39,129 nucleotides of DNA from DATLFA01 sp039934635 (GTDB taxonomy: Bacteria > Actinomycetota > Acidimicrobiia > Acidimicrobiales > WLNW01). Location: the NCBI GenBank assembly GCA_039934635.1, contig JBDTLT010000025.1, positions 1 to 39,129 of the forward strand, in the 5' to 3' direction. A program made the position numbers and the translations under genes. Position 1 is the first letter of the stretch; each line of letters starts with the position of its first letter. A model generated the notes under the pieces. It did not search any database and was not told the DNA's origin. It saw only the letters and a program-made list of their open reading frames with translations. Of the stretch, positions 18,631 to 26,970 are shown one piece after another.

Positions 18631-19565
18631 AGGCCCTGGTCACTGGCGCAACCGGTTTTGTCGGCCGGCATCTGGTCGCCTACCTGCAGTCACAGGGCGA
18701 CTCGGTGATCGCGACCGACCGGGCCAGTGGTGGACCCGATATCACCAACGCGCAAGCGGTCCAGCAGTACGTGCTCCACAACGAGCCCGAGGTCATCTAT
18801 CACTTGGCCGGACAGAGCGACGTCCACCGGTCGTGGGGCAACCCTGTCGAGTCGTACCGCGCCAACGTCGAAGGTGCGGCAAACGTCTTCGCGGCGGCCC
18901 AAGCCGCCGGAGTGCGCCGCGTCGTCTCGGTGTTGTCCGCCGACGCCTACGGCAGAGTCAAGCCCGAAGACCTGCCGATCGACGAAGACACGCCCTTCCT
19001 TCCGCTGAGCCCATACGCCGCGAGCAAGGCGGCCGCCGAATACGTCTGCATCCAAGCGCATCTCGGCTCGGGTCTCGACGTGGTGCGCGCCCGCCCGTTC
19101 ACGCACATCGGGCCGGGACAGTCACCGCGCTTCGTCGCCGCCGCGCTCGCGTCGCGCATTGCCGAAGCCGAACGCAGTGGCGACTACGCGATCACCGTCG
19201 GTCGCCTCGATACACGTCGCGATTTCACCGACGTGCGCGACATCGTGAAGGCCTACCGATTGCTCGCCCTCCACGGAGAATCAGGCGCGGCCTACAACAT
19301 CTGTTGTGGCGTCGATGTGTCGATCGAAGACATCGCCCATCAGTTGGTCGCCCTCGCGCTGCACCCGATGAAGCTCGTGCCCGATCCCGCGTTGCAGCGC
19401 CCCGCCGACATTCCGATACTGCGGGGCGACGCCACGCGCTTGCGCGACGCGACCGGGTGGCAGCCGACGATCACCCTCGAGCAGACACTGCACGACATGC
19501 TCGAGGACTGGCGACGACGGCTGGCGGTGGACAGCCCGACCGGTACGCCTTCGTACTTCGACTGA
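18627..19565 (+). CDS. rmd: GDP-4-dehydro-6-deoxy-D-mannose reductase (GDP-D-rhamnose synthase)
   Basis: A 312-residue extended short-chain dehydrogenase. It has TGATGFVG at 6-13, the SADAYG catalytic loop near 104-109, and the YAASK active site (Tyr130, Lys134). The stretch RPFTHIGPGQSPRFVAA, then DTRRDFTDVRD, is characteristic of Rmd, which reduces the 4-keto product of GDP-mannose 4,6-dehydratase to GDP-D-rhamnose. A partner gmd lies 0.6 kb downstream, beyond a divergent regulator. The start is GTG 18627, overlapping the GT4 stop by four bases. A GDP-6-deoxytalose product cannot be excluded from sequence alone. Confidence 0.82.
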   Translation: MKALVTGATGFVGRHLVAYLQSQGDSVIATDRASGGPDITNAQAVQQYVLHNEPEVIYHLAGQSDVHRSWGNPVESYRANVEGAANVFAAAQAAGVRRVVSVLSADAYGRVKPEDLPIDEDTPFLPLSPYAASKAAAEYVCIQAHLGSGLDVVRARPFTHIGPGQSPRFVAAALASRIAEAERSGDYAITVGRLDTRRDFTDVRDIVKAYRLLALHGESGAAYNICCGVDVSIEDIAHQLVALALHPMKLVPDPALQRPADIPILRGDATRLRDATGWQPTITLEQTLHDMLEDWRRRLAVDSPTGTPSYFD

Positions 19566-19578
19566 GCGGGGCTCCGCT
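19565..19578. terminator. Weak hairpin between convergent rmd and XRE gene ends
   Basis: AGCGG and CCGCT pair across a four-base loop immediately after the rmd stop, in the 24-base gap between two converging genes. It could be a small bidirectional terminator. There is no T-tract, and the 5-bp stem is short. Confidence 0.25.
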
Positions 19579-19589
19579 GAACTGTGCGA

Positions 19590-20054
19590 TCAGCCGAACA
19601 GAGCGGCGTCGATGCGCCGCTGCGCCTCGATCAGCAGCGACCGCTCACCCTCGTCGGCGGCGGTTTCGATCTCGGCCATGATGCGGGCCCGCCAAGGTTC
19701 GAGCACCACTCGGGTGCGGCGACGGTCGGCATCGGCGATCGACTCGATGAGCGCGTCGACCACGGTGGCGAGCAGCTCGGCCTGCGTGTAGCGGGTGACG
19801 ACCGAAGGCAGCCGTTCGGCCCTCGCCGCCGGGTAGTCGGTGTCGCGGACGAGCTCCCAGGGTTCGAGTTTGAAGAGGCCCGCGATCAAGGTCACGGTGC
19901 GCTCCGACGGCGGCGTGAGGCACGACTCGAGGTGCGACACCGCGACCCGTGAGATCGCCAGCCGTTCGGCCATCTGTTGCTGGGTCAGGCCGTGCTTACG
20001 CCTCAGCTCGGCGACCCGATAGCCGAGACGGTCGAACGGATTACGCTCGGTCAC
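19590..20054 (-). CDS. XRE-family transcriptional regulator
   Basis: A 154-residue protein with an HTH_3/XRE DNA-binding domain at about 10-66 (VAELRRKHGLTQQQMAERLA, then ISRVAVSHLE), and a helical charged C-terminal half of unknown type. XRE proteins often repress their own or a neighbouring divergent promoter. This one lies between rmd (convergent) and gmd (divergent, 75-base gap), so control of gmd-cofD-cofE or of itself is the simplest guess. The start codon is GTG 20054 without a clear ribosome site. A short GTAG/CTAC inverted repeat (20114-20126) just before the gmd ATG could be an operator, but this is speculative. Confidence 0.85.
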   Translation of the reverse strand: MTERNPFDRLGYRVAELRRKHGLTQQQMAERLAISRVAVSHLESCLTPPSERTVTLIAGLFKLEPWELVRDTDYPAARAERLPSVVTRYTQAELLATVVDALIESIADADRRRTRVVLEPWRARIMAEIETAADEGERSLLIEAQRRIDAALFG

Positions 20055-20129
20055 GTCTTGTTCGCCAATTCGTCACTGCCAACTCACTTAGCAGACACCC
20101 GTGCCCGCAGAGAGTAGAAACGCTACATC

Positions 20130-21110
20130 ATGACTCCTCGCGCGCTCATCACTGGCATCACCGGACAAGACGGTTCGTACCTCGCCGAATTCCTTCTCGC
20201 CAAGGGCTACCACGTGATCGGCATGGTGCGGCGTAGCTCGACGGTCAGCTTCGAGCGCATCGCCCACTTTCAAGACAGTGTCGAGTTTGTGTCGGGTGAT
20301 CTGCTCGACGAGATCTCGATGATCGAGGCATTGCGCATCCACCGTCCGCACGAGGTTTACAACCTCGCCGCGCAATCCTTCGTGCAGACATCGTTCGCAC
20401 AACCCGTCTTCACCGGAGAGACCACGGCGCTGTCGGTTACGCGTCTGCTCGATGCGATCCGCTTGGTCGATCCCGACATTCGCTTCTATCAAGCGAGTTC
20501 GAGCGAGATGTTCGGCAAGGTTCTCGAAGTGCCTCAGAACGAGACGACGCCGTTCTACCCGCGCAGTCCCTATGGCGTGGCCAAGGTCTACGCCCACTGG
20601 ATCACGGTGAACTATCGCGAGAGCTACGGCCTGCACGCGACATCGGGCATCTTGTTCAACCACGAATCGCCGCGCCGCGGTCTCGAGTTCGTCACGCGCA
20701 AGATCAGCAATCATGTTGCGCGCATCAAACACGGCATGGCCGACGAACTCCGCCTCGGCAATCTCGAAGCGCAGCGCGACTGGGGCTTCGCGAAGGACTA
20801 TGTCGAAGCGATGTGGCTGATGCTGCAACAGGACGAGCCCGACGATTTCGTGATCGCTACCGGTGAGACCCATTCGGTGCGCGAATTCTGCGAGCTCGCG
20901 TTCAGCCACGTAGGGCTCGACTGGGAGCAATACGTCGTGCAAGACCAACGCTTCTTCCGCCCCGCCGAGGTCGATCTGCTCGTCGGCAATCCGACCAAGG
21001 CGCACGACAAGCTCGGATGGAAAGCACGCACGTCGTTCGCCGAACTGGTCCGTCTCATGGTCGATGCCGATCTCGAACTGATCGAGCGCCTGCCCCGGCT
21101 CCTTCCGTGA
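20130..21110 (+). CDS. gmd: GDP-mannose 4,6-dehydratase
   Basis: A 326-residue NADP-dependent dehydratase converting GDP-D-mannose to GDP-4-keto-6-deoxy-D-mannose. The family-specific stretches are complete: GITGQDGSYLAE at 9-20, SSSEMFGK at 123-130, active-site YGVAK at 148-152, NHESPRRGLEFVTRKI, and LEAQRDWGFAKDYVEAMW. Together with rmd it should yield GDP-D-rhamnose. Its substrate would come from manB and the manC-like gene in the same window. The final GTGA overlaps the cofD start, making an apparent gmd-cofD-cofE transcription unit. The start is ATG 20130, with no Shine-Dalgarno element. Confidence 0.95.
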   Translation: MTPRALITGITGQDGSYLAEFLLAKGYHVIGMVRRSSTVSFERIAHFQDSVEFVSGDLLDEISMIEALRIHRPHEVYNLAAQSFVQTSFAQPVFTGETTALSVTRLLDAIRLVDPDIRFYQASSSEMFGKVLEVPQNETTPFYPRSPYGVAKVYAHWITVNYRESYGLHATSGILFNHESPRRGLEFVTRKISNHVARIKHGMADELRLGNLEAQRDWGFAKDYVEAMWLMLQQDEPDDFVIATGETHSVREFCELAFSHVGLDWEQYVVQDQRFFRPAEVDLLVGNPTKAHDKLGWKARTSFAELVRLMVDADLELIERLPRLLP

Positions 21111-22042
21111 TCACTGTGCTCGCCGGCGGCGTCGGCGCCGCCCGATTCCTGTCGGGCCTCGTCCAGGTGCTACCGCCCGAGCAGATCACCGCAGTGGTCA
21201 ACGTGGGCGACGACGTCATCCTCCACGGATTGCACATCTCGCCCGACCTCGACACCGTCACCTACACGCTCGCGGGTGCGATCGACGGTGAACGCGGATG
21301 GGGTCTGGGCGGCGAGACGTGGCAGGCGCTCGACATGGTGCGCCGCTACGGCGGAGTCGGTTGGTTCAACCTCGGCGATCGCGACCTCGGCACGCACATG
21401 TACCGCACGCATCGTCTCGGCGAAGGTGCGACCTTGTCGACGGTGACGCGCGAAATTGCGCGTGCCTGGGGCCTCGCGATCGACATCGTTCCCGTCACCG
21501 ACGACCGTGTCGAAACGCGAGTGACCGTGATCGACGACGACACCACGACCGAGATCGGCTTTCAGCAGTACTTCGTGCAGCTGCGTCACGCCGTCCCCGT
21601 GCAATCGGTGCGTTTCGTCGGCGCGGACGACGCTCGCGCTGCGCCCGGTGTGATCGACGCGATCATGGCGGCCGACGTGGTCGTCATCGCGCCGTCCAAC
21701 CCGATCGTATCGATCGGACCCGTGCTGGCAATCCCCGGTGTACGAGCCGCCGTCGAATCCAGACGCGCGCACTGCGTCGCAGTGTCCCCGATCATCGCGG
21801 GGGCCGCGCTCAAAGGTCCGGCCGACAGAATGATGACCGAGCTCGGCCACGAGTCGTCGGTGGTCGGCGTGGCGCGGCTCTATCGCGACCTTGCGCGGAC
21901 ATTGGTCGTCGACGACGCCGACGCCACCAACGCGGCGGCCGTGCGCGACGCGGGGATGCACGCCGTCGTGTGCGACACGATCATGTCCGAACCCGCGCGA
22001 GCGGCTCGCCTCGCCCAGCGCGTGCTCGACGCGGCGCGCTGA
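21107..22042 (+). CDS. cofD: 2-phospho-L-lactate (or phosphoenolpyruvate) transferase of F420 synthesis
   Basis: A 311-residue CofD/FbiA. It joins a guanylyl-activated phospholactate or phosphoenolpyruvate moiety to the deazaflavin Fo, giving F420-0 or dehydro-F420-0. Visible are the N-terminal TVLAGGVGAARFL loop, NVGDD near 35-39, the DLDTVTY segment, NLGDRDLGTH, and the APSNPIVSIGP loop. In mycobacteria the substrate is phosphoenolpyruvate, and the same is likely here. The frame is open upstream to 21017, but GTG 21107 overlaps the gmd stop (GTGA) and starts the conserved domain. cofE follows. In M. tuberculosis fbiA-fbiB occupies a comparable position near manB, manC and lcp genes. Confidence 0.94.
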   Translation: MITVLAGGVGAARFLSGLVQVLPPEQITAVVNVGDDVILHGLHISPDLDTVTYTLAGAIDGERGWGLGGETWQALDMVRRYGGVGWFNLGDRDLGTHMYRTHRLGEGATLSTVTREIARAWGLAIDIVPVTDDRVETRVTVIDDDTTTEIGFQQYFVQLRHAVPVQSVRFVGADDARAAPGVIDAIMAADVVVIAPSNPIVSIGPVLAIPGVRAAVESRRAHCVAVSPIIAGAALKGPADRMMTELGHESSVVGVARLYRDLARTLVVDDADATNAAAVRDAGMHAVVCDTIMSEPARAARLAQRVLDAAR

Positions 22043-22066
22043 TCGTTGTGCAAGGCTGACGACGCG

Positions 22067-22783
22067 ATGGGCCGCCTCGAAATATTCGGTATCGAAGGCA
22101 TCCCGCAGATCACTCGCGGTGACGACCTTGCCGGCATCATCGCCGACGCCGCCGCAGCATCACCTGACACTGCGCTGCGCGACGGCGATGTGCTCGTCGT
22201 CGCATCGAAGATCGTGTCCAAAGCCGAGGGTCGCCTCGAGCCCATCGATCCCGACGATCCCTTGAGTCACAAGCCGCTCGTCGAGCGTGAATCCGTTCGC
22301 ATCATCCGCCGTCGCGGCGAGCTCATCATCAGCGAGACCAAGCACGGGTTCGTGTGCGCCAACGCCGGCATCGACATGTCCAACGTCGAAGCCGGTTGGG
22401 CATTGCTGCTACCCGAAGACCCCGATCGCAGCGCGCGTCGTGTGCGCGACGGGTTGCGCGCCCGCGCGGGCGTCACGGTCGCGGTCATCGTGTCGGACAC
22501 CTTCGGCCGCGCCTGGCGCCGCGGGCTCACCGATGTGGCCCTCGGGTGCGCGGGCATCGGCGCGATCCTCGATCTGCGGGGCACCGTCGACGCGCTCGGT
22601 CGTGAGCTCCACGTCACCGAAGTCGCGGTTGTCGACGAGTTGGCCGGCGCGGCCGACCTGGCGATGGGCAAGGCCGCCGGCATCCCGGTCGCCGTGGTGC
22701 GCGGGGTCGAGCGTTCGTGGCTGAGGGACAGCTCGGTGCGCGCCGAGATCGTGCGTCGCCCCGACGAAGACCTCTTCCGCTGA
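22067..22783 (+). CDS. cofE: Coenzyme F420-0:L-glutamate ligase, single domain
   Basis: A 238-residue CofE that adds gamma-linked glutamates to F420-0 using GTP. Conserved stretches are GDVLVVASKIVSKAEGR, ESVRIIRRRGELIISETKHGFVCANAGIDMSN, and VSDTFGRAWRRG with GAADLAMGKAAGIPVAVVRG. It ends after the CofE domain, unlike mycobacterial FbiB, which carries an extra C-terminal nitroreductase-like domain needed for long glutamate tails and for reduction of dehydro-F420-0. That second function would have to be encoded elsewhere. A longer TTG start at 22046 is possible, but ATG 22067 fits the domain edge. It lies 24 bases after cofD. Confidence 0.92.
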   Translation: MGRLEIFGIEGIPQITRGDDLAGIIADAAAASPDTALRDGDVLVVASKIVSKAEGRLEPIDPDDPLSHKPLVERESVRIIRRRGELIISETKHGFVCANAGIDMSNVEAGWALLLPEDPDRSARRVRDGLRARAGVTVAVIVSDTFGRAWRRGLTDVALGCAGIGAILDLRGTVDALGRELHVTEVAVVDELAGAADLAMGKAAGIPVAVVRGVERSWLRDSSVRAEIVRRPDEDLFR

Positions 22784-22800
22784 CCCCTCTCACGCTTCGG

Positions 22801-23751
22801 TCAGAGGCGGTGGGCGCGGAACCAGTCGAGCACGGCGGGCGAGCCTTCGGCCAGCGACGTGCGCGGTTGCCAGCCCAGTTCGCTCCGCGCCCGGGTGATC
22901 GCCAGTGCCGACCGGTCGAGCTCGCCGACGCGGGCGGGCGCCCGCAGGGGTTCGGCGGTAACGCCGGCCGCGTCGGCCATCGAGCGGTAGAGCGCGTTCA
23001 CGGAAGTCTCGACGCCCGTCCCGATGTTGATCACGAGGCCTCCCCCGCGCTCTGCGGCACGCACGAATGCGTCGGCAACGTCGTCGACGTAGACGTAGTC
23101 GCGCGTCTGCTCGCCGGTGCCGTAAACGGTGCACGGCTCGCCCGTCAGCAACCGTCCCGCGAAGATCGCCACGACGCCCGCCTCACCGTGCGGGTCTTGG
23201 CGCGGGCCGTAGACGTTGGCCAGTGCCAGCGCGGTGAAGTCGAGTTGGTGCAGCGCCCGGTACGCGAACATGTAGTCGCCGAGCACTTTCTTCGTCACGC
23301 CATAGGGCGACACAGGATGTTGTGGGTACAACTCGTCGACCGGCAGCGCGCTCGGCAGCGGCTCGCCATAGATGGTGCCTCCGCTCGACGCCGCGACGAT
23401 CTTGCGAGCACCAGCGCGCCGCGCACCCTCGAGTACGTGCAGGGTGCCGATGACATTGATCTGTGCATCGAGCACGGGGTTGTTGACCGACACGCGCACG
23501 TCGGCTTGCGCGGCGAGGTGATATACGACATCGGGCTGCGCGTCGACGATGGTCGTGATGGTCTGCGCGTCGCGAATGTCGACCGCGTGCACCGTCAGCC
23601 CGTCGCCGGCATGCTCGCGCGCCATGTCGAGATTTTCGGCCTTTCCCGACGAGAAGTTGTCGATCACCGTCACCGAATGGCCGGCTGCGACGAGTTGGTC
23701 GACCAACGTCGAGCCGATGAATCCGGCACCGCCGGTCACAACCGTACGCAT
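22801..23751 (-). CDS. NAD-dependent epimerase/dehydratase (UDP-glucose 4-epimerase-like)
   Basis: A 316-residue extended SDR protein with TGGAGFIGS at 6-14, the SSGGTIYGE loop, and the active-site YGVTK (Tyr150, Lys154). Of the nucleotide-sugar SDRs it most resembles GalE-type 4-epimerases (ALANVYGPRQDPHGEAGVV, then YGTGEQTRDYVYVDDVA). The sugar substrate is not certain, with UDP-glucose/galactose or UDP-glucuronate/xylose epimers possible. It ends the minus-strand polysaccharide block and lies 42 bases after the nucleotidyltransferase gene. It converges on cofE with a 17-base gap holding no visible terminator. Confidence 0.83.
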   Translation of the reverse strand: MRTVVTGGAGFIGSTLVDQLVAAGHSVTVIDNFSSGKAENLDMAREHAGDGLTVHAVDIRDAQTITTIVDAQPDVVYHLAAQADVRVSVNNPVLDAQINVIGTLHVLEGARRAGARKIVAASSGGTIYGEPLPSALPVDELYPQHPVSPYGVTKKVLGDYMFAYRALHQLDFTALALANVYGPRQDPHGEAGVVAIFAGRLLTGEPCTVYGTGEQTRDYVYVDDVADAFVRAAERGGGLVINIGTGVETSVNALYRSMADAAGVTAEPLRAPARVGELDRSALAITRARSELGWQPRTSLAEGSPAVLDWFRAHRL

Positions 23752-23793
23752 GGTTCGTTTCGCCTTTCGGAAGTGGGCGCGCTGCCCGGTCGG

Positions 23794-24804
23794 CTAACTC
23801 GCAGTGGAGGAAGGTAACCGAGCGCCTTCGAGTGACGCGCCGGGCTCTACCGTTTGGCCGTCACCGATCACGCAAAGCGCGGTCATCGACGCACCGGCTC
23901 CGACGCTCACGCCGACCCCGATGATCGAATCGCGCACGACGGCCCGTGGGCTGATGCGACCTCCACTCATGATGACCGAATCCACGATCTCGGCGTCGGC
24001 GCCGATCGTGGTGCCTGAGCCGATCACCGATCGAAGTATCTTCGCCGTCGGCGCGATCGATGTGCGCCCGTCGATGCCACTCTCGGGCTCGCCTCGTTTG
24101 CCGTCGAGGAGATCGAGGTTCACCTCGAGATAGGTGGCGGGTGTGCCGGCGTCGACCCAATACACGTCGGACTTCACCGCGTAGAGGGTGCGATCGGCGA
24201 CGAGCGCGGGGAACGTCTCTCGCTCGATGGAGACCTTGCGCCCACCGGGGATGCGATCGATCACCGACGGTTCGAGCACGTAGGTGCCGGCGTTGATCCA
24301 GTTGGTGGGGGCCTGATCGCGCGGCGGCTTTTCGATGAAGCCCCGCACCAAACCGTTGTCGTCGGTGGGCACGACGCCGTAGCGCGACGGGTCTTCGACT
24401 GGAGTCAGCGCGATGGTTGCCTCGGCTCTGCGGTCGTGGTGCGACGCGATGAGCGCGCCGAGATCGAGATCGGTGAGGACGTCGCCGTTGAGGACCACGA
24501 ACGTCTCGTCGAGTGCGGCGTGCCGCGCCGCGAATCGGATGGCACCCGCCGTGTCGAGGGGTTCGGGTTCGACGGCGTAGTGCAGGCGGACGCCGGCGCA
24601 CACACCGCTCGGGTAGCAATCGATGAACGCGTCAGGGCGATAACCGAGCGACAGTACGGCGTCGGTGACGCCACCCGCGGCGAGGCTTTCGACCACCCGT
24701 TCGATCATGGGGCGGTTCACGACCGGCAACATCTGTTTGGGGGTGCTGAGCGTGAGCGGGCGAAGGCGCGTGCCAAAGCCGCCGACGAGCACGATGGCTT
24801 TCAT
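23794..24804 (-). CDS. manC: Sugar-1-phosphate nucleotidyltransferase, probably mannose-1-P guanylyltransferase
   Basis: A 336-residue nucleotidyltransferase. The N-terminal domain has GGFGTRLRPLTLSTPKQMLP from residue 8, LNGDVLTDLDL, and VEDPSRYGVV; WINAGTYVLEP and the metal-binding YWVDAGTP follow. The C-terminal hundred residues are hexapeptide-like repeats of a left-handed beta-helix. This layout is shared by actinobacterial GDP-mannose pyrophosphorylases such as Rv3264c and by glucose-1-P enzymes. Context (manB, gmd, rmd) favours GDP-mannose. It lies eight bases after the His-rich membrane-protein gene. A TAAGAC five bases before ATG 24804 is an imperfect -10 candidate. Confidence 0.8.
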   Translation of the reverse strand: MKAIVLVGGFGTRLRPLTLSTPKQMLPVVNRPMIERVVESLAAGGVTDAVLSLGYRPDAFIDCYPSGVCAGVRLHYAVEPEPLDTAGAIRFAARHAALDETFVVLNGDVLTDLDLGALIASHHDRRAEATIALTPVEDPSRYGVVPTDDNGLVRGFIEKPPRDQAPTNWINAGTYVLEPSVIDRIPGGRKVSIERETFPALVADRTLYAVKSDVYWVDAGTPATYLEVNLDLLDGKRGEPESGIDGRTSIAPTAKILRSVIGSGTTIGADAEIVDSVIMSGGRISPRAVVRDSIIGVGVSVGAGASMTALCVIGDGQTVEPGASLEGARLPSSTAS

Positions 24805-24812
24805 CGGTCGTC

Positions 24813-25628
24813 TTATCCGCTCGTCGACGTCGGTGATCCAGTGGTGGGTACGGTGCTGGCGGTAGGCGCGGTCGTCGCCGGCGTCGTGCTACCGGGGACC
24901 GTCGAGTCGGTCGGCCCGACCGTTGTGGTCGGCGTCGGGGTTTCGCTGGTCTGGCCACTGTCGATGCCGGCCAACGCGTCGAGGTTGGCGGCCGTCGGCG
25001 GGGCCGGGATGTCGACGCCGTCGGGTACGAGCGCGATCGTGAACGCCTCACGGTCGGCAAGGAAGCGAACGTCGCCGAGCTTGGACGTGATGATCTCGAT
25101 CGGCGTATCAGGGTTGTCGATGTCGAAACGGGCAATGCGCAGTGTCGCGTTCTTACCGTTGCAGTCGGTGTCGGACTTGAGCGTGTCGCCGTTGGTGAGC
25201 TCGAGCTCGTCGTCGGTGAACTTGAGCCCCATCGTCTCGAAAAACACCTTCATGCGGGCCCGGGTGCCCGACGCCGAGCTGACGAACGGATGGATGTGGA
25301 TCACCCCGTCGTCGTGGGAGTGAATGCCGGTCGGGTCGGGCCACTCTGCGCCGCGCACGATCGGGTCGGTCTCGAAGTGGTCGCAGTTGTAGATGCCGAT
25401 GGCGGCGTGCCAGTGGTCGCCGCCGCCACCGCCGGCGAACCCGATGTTGAGCTTGGGCGCGACCGCGTCGCTGCGGGTCGATCGGGCGTAGATGACAAGG
25501 GAGCTGCCGAGGAGGATGATCAGCGCGACGACGAGGGGAAATCCCATTTCGCGTCGATCGCGACCCTTGGTTGCCGAACCCGCACGAGCGGCGCGCGCAA
25601 GCTTTTTGGCCGAAGAGGCTTTGCCCAT
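24813..25628 (-). CDS. Uncharacterised membrane-anchored His-rich extracytoplasmic protein
   Basis: A 271-residue protein: a basic cytoplasmic N-terminus (about 1-28), one membrane helix (about 30-48), a glycine run at 67-70, and then a compact domain with histidine pairs. H72/H74 lie in DHWHAAIGIY, C82 and H84 in NCDHF, H103/H105 in GIHSHDDG, and H111/H113 in IHIHPF. A second cysteine is C156. The tail from about 225 is a Thr/Ser/Pro-rich low-complexity stretch, like a cell-wall linker. The histidine spacing suggests a metal (Cu, Zn or Fe) site outside the membrane. I recognise the pattern as a conserved actinobacterial hypothetical but know no function. It lies within the sugar block, eight bases before manC. 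Confidence 0.75.
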   Translation of the reverse strand: MGKASSAKKLARAARAGSATKGRDRREMGFPLVVALIILLGSSLVIYARSTRSDAVAPKLNIGFAGGGGGDHWHAAIGIYNCDHFETDPIVRGAEWPDPTGIHSHDDGVIHIHPFVSSASGTRARMKVFFETMGLKFTDDELELTNGDTLKSDTDCNGKNATLRIARFDIDNPDTPIEIITSKLGDVRFLADREAFTIALVPDGVDIPAPPTAANLDALAGIDSGQTSETPTPTTTVGPTDSTVPGSTTPATTAPTASTVPTTGSPTSTSG

Positions 25629-25685
25629 AGGGCGATAAACGTATCGGGCCCTGGCCGCGGCGCCACGTCATGGGTCACCCGAATC

Positions 25686-26942
25686 TCACCATTGCGGCCG
25701 GCGCCGGGCGGCCACGACGGCCGTGAGTAGGTCGTCGTAGTGGCTGGCCACCGCCTGCGGCGAAACCCATCCCTCGACGAATCGACGGCCCGATGCCCCC
25801 ATTGCATCCCGGTCGTCAGGGGCGTCGATCAGCGTGCGCAAGGCCCCGATGAAGCGCGCCGCGTCGTCGGGCGGAACACAGAGCCCCGCGCCGGCGAGGC
25901 GGATCGTGCGGTCGACTTCGGTGTCGGGATCGACCGACGCCAGCACCGGCCGGCCGGCGGCGAGCACCGAATAGAGCTTGGACGGCACACTGGCTTTGGC
26001 GAGGCCGCGCTTGAGCGGTACGACGTGTATATCGGCGGCGGCGAGCACCTCGCCCAGACGCTCGGGCGGTTGGTACGGCACGAACACCACATTCGGTAGG
26101 TCGGCCGCGGCCTGCTGCAAGCTCGTGAGGGCCGAACCGCCTCCGTTGATCACGAACACCACGTTCTGGCGATCACGCATCTCGCGGGCGGCGTCGATGA
26201 CCAACTCGAGTGATTGCGAGAGTCCGACATTGCCGGCGTACATCACGACGACCTTGCCGTCGAGGTTGTGCTCGTGGCGGTAGGCGTTGTCGCGTGTCAT
26301 CGGCCTGATCCGCTTCGTGTCGACGAAGTTGGGGATGACTTCGACACGCGTGCGGTGAGGCTTGTGGCGCTGCTCGAGCTTCGTCTCGACGTTGTCGCGA
26401 AGATCGTTGCTCAACACGGTCACCGCGTCGGAGTGGGCATAGCTGAAACGCTCGGCCCACGACGCGGCCTTGATGACGCGCCGATCGGTCAGCAGACCGA
26501 GCTCGATCGCGACATCGGGAAAGACGTCTTGGATGTTGAAGACGAACGGCGCGCGACGCGCCCGCGCCACCGCGAGCCCGGCGAGACCGATCGGCAGCGG
26601 CGGCGACATCGCCAGCACCACATCGGGCCGAGGCCGCGTGATCAACGCCCGCAGGCTGGCGAGACCGGTGAAGCCGGCGAAGCCGAGCGCACGGGCGCGC
26701 ACGTTGCGTTTGTCGGTGGGAAACGGGTGGACCCGCGAGATCTTGCCCCAGGGGGTCTGCTCGCTGCGGACCAGCCGGCCCTGCCACTTTGCGTCGACCG
26801 CGTGATGCTCGTACCACGGCAGCGCAGTCACGACGTGCAGCCGGTGTCCGCGCTGGGCGAGACCGTCGACGATCGCGGTCATCACCACACCAGTGGGCGC
26901 GGAGTCAGGGGCGAAGTGCGGGCACAGCACCAGAATGTGCAC
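25686..26942 (-). CDS. GT4 glycosyltransferase, WbuB/WcaI-like
   Basis: A 418-residue GT-B transferase. The N-terminus (ILVLCPHFAPDSAPTGVVM) and NIQDVFPDVAIELGLL match the WbuB/WcaI subgroup, whose known members transfer N-acetylfucosamine or fucose in O-antigen and colanic acid synthesis. The C-terminal half has MYAGNVGLSQSLELVIDAA and VPLKRGLAKASVPSKLYSVL with AAGRPVLAS. The start is GTG 26942, with TAGGA seven bases upstream, which is a good ribosome site. It is the third of three consecutive GT4 genes in the direction of transcription. Confidence 0.88.
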   Translation of the reverse strand: MHILVLCPHFAPDSAPTGVVMTAIVDGLAQRGHRLHVVTALPWYEHHAVDAKWQGRLVRSEQTPWGKISRVHPFPTDKRNVRARALGFAGFTGLASLRALITRPRPDVVLAMSPPLPIGLAGLAVARARRAPFVFNIQDVFPDVAIELGLLTDRRVIKAASWAERFSYAHSDAVTVLSNDLRDNVETKLEQRHKPHRTRVEVIPNFVDTKRIRPMTRDNAYRHEHNLDGKVVVMYAGNVGLSQSLELVIDAAREMRDRQNVVFVINGGGSALTSLQQAAADLPNVVFVPYQPPERLGEVLAAADIHVVPLKRGLAKASVPSKLYSVLAAGRPVLASVDPDTEVDRTIRLAGAGLCVPPDDAARFIGALRTLIDAPDDRDAMGASGRRFVEGWVSPQAVASHYDDLLTAVVAARRRPQW

Positions 26943-26970
26943 CGGTTGTTCCTAGCGCCGAACCAGCCCG

